The position numbers were made by a program, and so were the translations under genes. Shown in pieces: positions 24,376 to 26,127 of a stretch of DNA of 26,127 nucleotides (its first letter is position 1; each line of letters begins with the position of its first letter). Source of the stretch: RZYX01 sp036654375 (GTDB lineage: Bacteria; Bacillota; Clostridia; Oscillospirales; Acutalibacteraceae); contig JAVVSD010000017.1 in the NCBI GenBank assembly GCA_036654375.1, positions 1 through 26,127 of the forward strand, in the 5' to 3' direction. The notes under the pieces were generated by a model, which ran no database searches, was not told the DNA's origin, and saw only the letters and a list, made by a program, of their open reading frames with translations.

Positions 24376-25146
24376 TTAGACTTCACGACATTTCACCTCA
24401 ACTATATATGAAATCACCCATAACAATATAAAAATTACTACTGCTATTAAAAATATAGGAATCAACACTTCAAAATCGTATTCAGCGAAAGGTTGAAACA
24501 AGTACATCAATGAGTCTTTTTTTAAAACTAATAAAAACCATAATAGAAAGGCAGAAGGGTAAACATATTCATTCTTTTTAAATAAAAAAGAAAAAGACGC
24601 ACCGATTATACCTGAAAGCCCCGCAAAAAGACTTGTAACCAATAAAAAGCCTAAATTAGCAAGAAAAGGATGTTGTATACTTGCGTTATAAAGAATATCT
24701 CCAGGCACAGTACGAATATCATATGGTATGGATGTTCCCCCATTGAAAATCGCATAACATAGTATTAAATTTAATATCAAAGAAAAAAACATTATAAAAA
24801 ACGGTACCCAAAATGAAACAAAAATCTTTTCCCTAAAATATTTTCGTTTTCCAATTTTACTAATTAAAATGCTAATGTATCCAGTCTTATAATCTTGTAC
24901 CGTATCTCCACTTGCAAAAATCAAAAAATAAATAGGCAAAAACCATAAATATATAGCCTGTATAATATGCCCTCGTGTTGTTGCCGCCAAAAAAAATGCA
25001 CTATAAGGATTTGGAATTGGAAATTGGAAGGCTACTATTGTATATATGTGAAAAGCAATCTCTACAGATGGCAAAAGTAATAAAAACAACATAAACAACT
25101 TAAAATAATTATTTTTGTATATTCGTCTTAAATGACTACTTATCAT
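24376..25146 (-). CDS. ABC-2-like membrane permease of the bacteriocin-type cassette
   Basis: 256 aa with about six hydrophobic helices (near 14-36, 60-78, 108-130, 160-188, 195-210, 228-250). It looks like an ABC-2-type permease half: the first helix follows a short basic end, and a G-D-T-V-x-x-D-x-x-TGY segment lies after helix 2. It has no ATPase of its own, so it may use the ATPase at 21624-22232 or act in immunity. AAGG lies 10 nt before the ATG. It begins about 56 nt after the precursor gene and is followed by an 89-nt gap with a hairpin. AT-rich like the rest of the cassette. Confidence 0.75.
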   Translation of the reverse strand: MISSHLRRIYKNNYFKLFMLFLLLLPSVEIAFHIYTIVAFQFPIPNPYSAFFLAATTRGHIIQAIYLWFLPIYFLIFASGDTVQDYKTGYISILISKIGKRKYFREKIFVSFWVPFFIMFFSLILNLILCYAIFNGGTSIPYDIRTVPGDILYNASIQHPFLANLGFLLVTSLFAGLSGIIGASFSFLFKKNEYVYPSAFLLWFLLVLKKDSLMYLFQPFAEYDFEVLIPIFLIAVVIFILLWVISYIVEVKCREV

Positions 25147-25202
25147 TTTCTCATTTCCTTATTTAAATTAGGTGTATAAATCATAAAATTAAATTAATTA
25201 TA

Positions 25203-25665
25203 TTATCGAGGTGCTACACCTGTTTCTTCATCCCAAATTCCACTTGCAGTATATTGTAATGCTATGGAATTGTTGTTTTCGGCAGCTAACTTTACATTTG
25301 TATAATCTGCGTTATCCCATGCTGGTTTGTAATAAGGAGCGTGTCCTTGTTGTATATCATAATACCTACTATCTGGACTTTTTGTACCTGTGTTTGCTTT
25401 CTCAAGCCAAAATGTTGTAACTGTACCATTTCCTTCGCCAGAATAAGATAATTGTACCTTCCATGCATTATTGTTGTCATATGTTTCTCTAAACTTAACG
25501 TCACCCCAATAGGTATTTGCGTAATTTGGTTTTATTTCAAAGTTGTACCCATAACTATCATCTACATAAGCAAATGCTGGAATTGAAAATGATGCTATTA
25601 TTATTGAAACTATTGCACATGAGAGTAAAGTTCTAATTAATCTATTTTTTTGATCTATTTTTCAT
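25203..25665 (-). pseudogene. Secreted peptide precursor (DUF2712-like), frame broken at an A7 run
   Basis: As written, the ATG at 25665 is followed by a stop after seven codons (25644-25642, TAG), right after seven A in a row (25651-25645 on the minus strand). Removing one A gives one open frame of 153 codons to the TAA at 25205-25203. It starts MKNRSKNRLIRTLL, has a hydrophobic core (about 10-28) and a likely signal cut after IPAFA near residue 32. The mature part is rich in Tyr, Asn and Trp, with blocks SGEGNGTVTTFWL, KLAAENNN and GIWDEETG, which match my memory of DUF2712 secreted proteins. AAAGGAG lies 10 nt before the ATG, and a strong promoter lies upstream. All other codons are intact, so the break is recent, reversible, or an error. 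Not placed in the lactococcin-972 peptide family. Confidence 0.75.
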
Positions 25666-25712
25666 TATAAGAAATCTCCTTTTTTCTAAATTAAATTTAT
25701 GCACCTTTTTTG

Positions 25713-25741
25713 AGTTTATCAAATAATTTGTAGTTTGTCAA
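25713..25741 (-). promoter_or_regulatory. Sigma-A type promoter of the bacteriocin-type cassette
   Basis: Reading the minus strand: TTGACA (25741-25736), a 17-bp spacer and TAAACT (25718-25713). It lies about 48 nt before the precursor ATG, with AAAGGAG (25682-25676) between. Confidence 0.75.
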
Positions 25742-25843
25742 TGTTTTTCTATTTTAGATAAAAAACTCCTCACTTTTTTGTTATGCAAATGGTATTTCTA
25801 ATTAAATATACCTCAAAGCCAACAATAAAAATAATTGCGAAAA

Positions 25844-25883
25844 CAAAAAAACCGCACTCCCGCATAACTGCATGGGTTGCGGT
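25844..25883 (-). terminator. Nested hairpin terminator
   Basis: ACCGCA (25851-25856) pairs with TGCGGT (25878-25883). Inside, CCC pairs with GGG and GCA with TGC. On the minus strand it is followed by TTTTTTT (25850-25845 region). It lies between the tRNA terminator and the cassette promoter. It could be a second stop for tRNA read-through or the end of a short unseen transcript in 25884-26026, where I find no gene. Confidence 0.75.
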
Positions 25884-26026
25884 CTATATTACTGCCACAA
25901 TTACTGTAAAATACTGTCAAAATCGTGACTTTTTATGTGAAATTGGGGTAGACTTTATTCTATAAAAACTCGTTATAAAATGCTTATGCTGTCAAATATG
26001 AAAATCTCCTTGATTTTGATAAAATT

Positions 26027-26061
26027 AAAAAAACCATAACTTAAGTAGTTATGGTTTTTTT
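26027..26061 (-). terminator. Rho-independent terminator after tRNA-fMet
   Basis: A perfect 15-bp stem (26027-26041 with 26047-26061) and a 5-nt loop lie directly after the tRNA 3' end. Flanking A and T runs make it usable in both directions. Confidence 0.88.
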
Positions 26062-26062
26062 A

Positions 26063-26127
<65 letters not shown>

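Noticed and set aside
25292..25504. 70-codon minus-strand frame inside the secreted precursor region
   Set aside because: It lies out of frame with the signal-peptide reading frame and has no ribosome site; the other frame gives a coherent secreted protein.
25642..25665. Programmed -1 ribosomal frameshift at A-AAA-AAA in the precursor
   Set aside because: A -1 shift leads to a TAA within a few codons; only a one-base loss (or +1 shift) opens the long frame.
25203..25665. Assignment of the precursor to the lactococcin-972 peptide family
   Set aside because: The neighbours suggest it, but length and blocks such as SGEGNGTVTTFWL and ENNN resemble DUF2712-type proteins instead.
25783..25965. 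60-codon plus-strand frame near the right end
   Set aside because: It crosses a minus-strand terminator hairpin and has no ribosome site or family resemblance.

Overview
The window looks like chromosomal DNA of a low-GC, strictly anaerobic Gram-positive bacterium of the Clostridia type. Reasons: AT-rich DNA, strong AGGAGG-type ribosome binding sites, near-consensus TTGACA/TATAAT promoters with 17-bp spacing, ATGA-coupled operons, several TTG starts, an energy-converting [NiFe] hydrogenase and an [FeFe]-hydrogenase-like protein. The species cannot be read from the sequence.

Layout. (1) 79-1981, minus strand: two paralogous single-pass membrane-anchored proteins flank a secreted protein; I cannot name the family. 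(2) 2339-3160, plus: a 23S rRNA guanine-N1 methyltransferase of the RlmA family. (3) 3161-3823: a 660-bp, very AT-rich spacer with a terminator, a 14-bp inverted repeat and a strong promoter. (4) 3824-13772, plus: one long operon, echABCDEF followed by hypA-hypF-hypC-hypD-hypE, closed by a terminator at 13798. It encodes a membrane-bound six-subunit Ech [NiFe] hydrogenase (expected to couple ferredoxin oxidation and H2 formation to ion pumping) and most of its Ni-Fe(CN)2CO maturation machinery. hypB and a maturation protease are not here; EchE ends exactly after its second Cys motif, so no protease is needed. (5) 14179-16134, plus: AMP-forming acetyl-CoA synthetase. (6) 16258-18173, minus: a LytTR response regulator and a soluble GAF-containing LytS-type histidine kinase. 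(7) 18602-19594, plus: an N-terminally anchored alpha/beta hydrolase. (8) 19678-20928, minus: a ferredoxin-domain [FeFe]-hydrogenase-like protein with a variant H-cluster motif. (9) 21190-25665, minus: a visibly more AT-rich bacteriocin-type cassette consisting of a secreted peptide precursor, an ABC-2-like permease, a 685-aa bacteriocin-associated membrane protein, an ABC ATPase and a small membrane protein. (10) 26063 to the right edge, minus: most of an initiator tRNA-fMet with its terminator.

The most striking point is in region 9. The secreted precursor has a good promoter, a good ribosome binding site and a complete signal peptide, but its reading frame is broken by one base at a run of seven A just after the start codon. 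This could be phase variation, transcriptional slippage, a recent loss or a sequencing error. The same cassette has a doubtful start for its 685-aa protein, overlapped by a 13-bp hairpin.

How the parts may work together (inference): Ech, the [FeFe]-hydrogenase-like protein and acetyl-CoA synthetase fit fermentative or acetate-linked metabolism with H2 cycling. The cassette next to the tRNA looks like an acquired competition or immunity islet.
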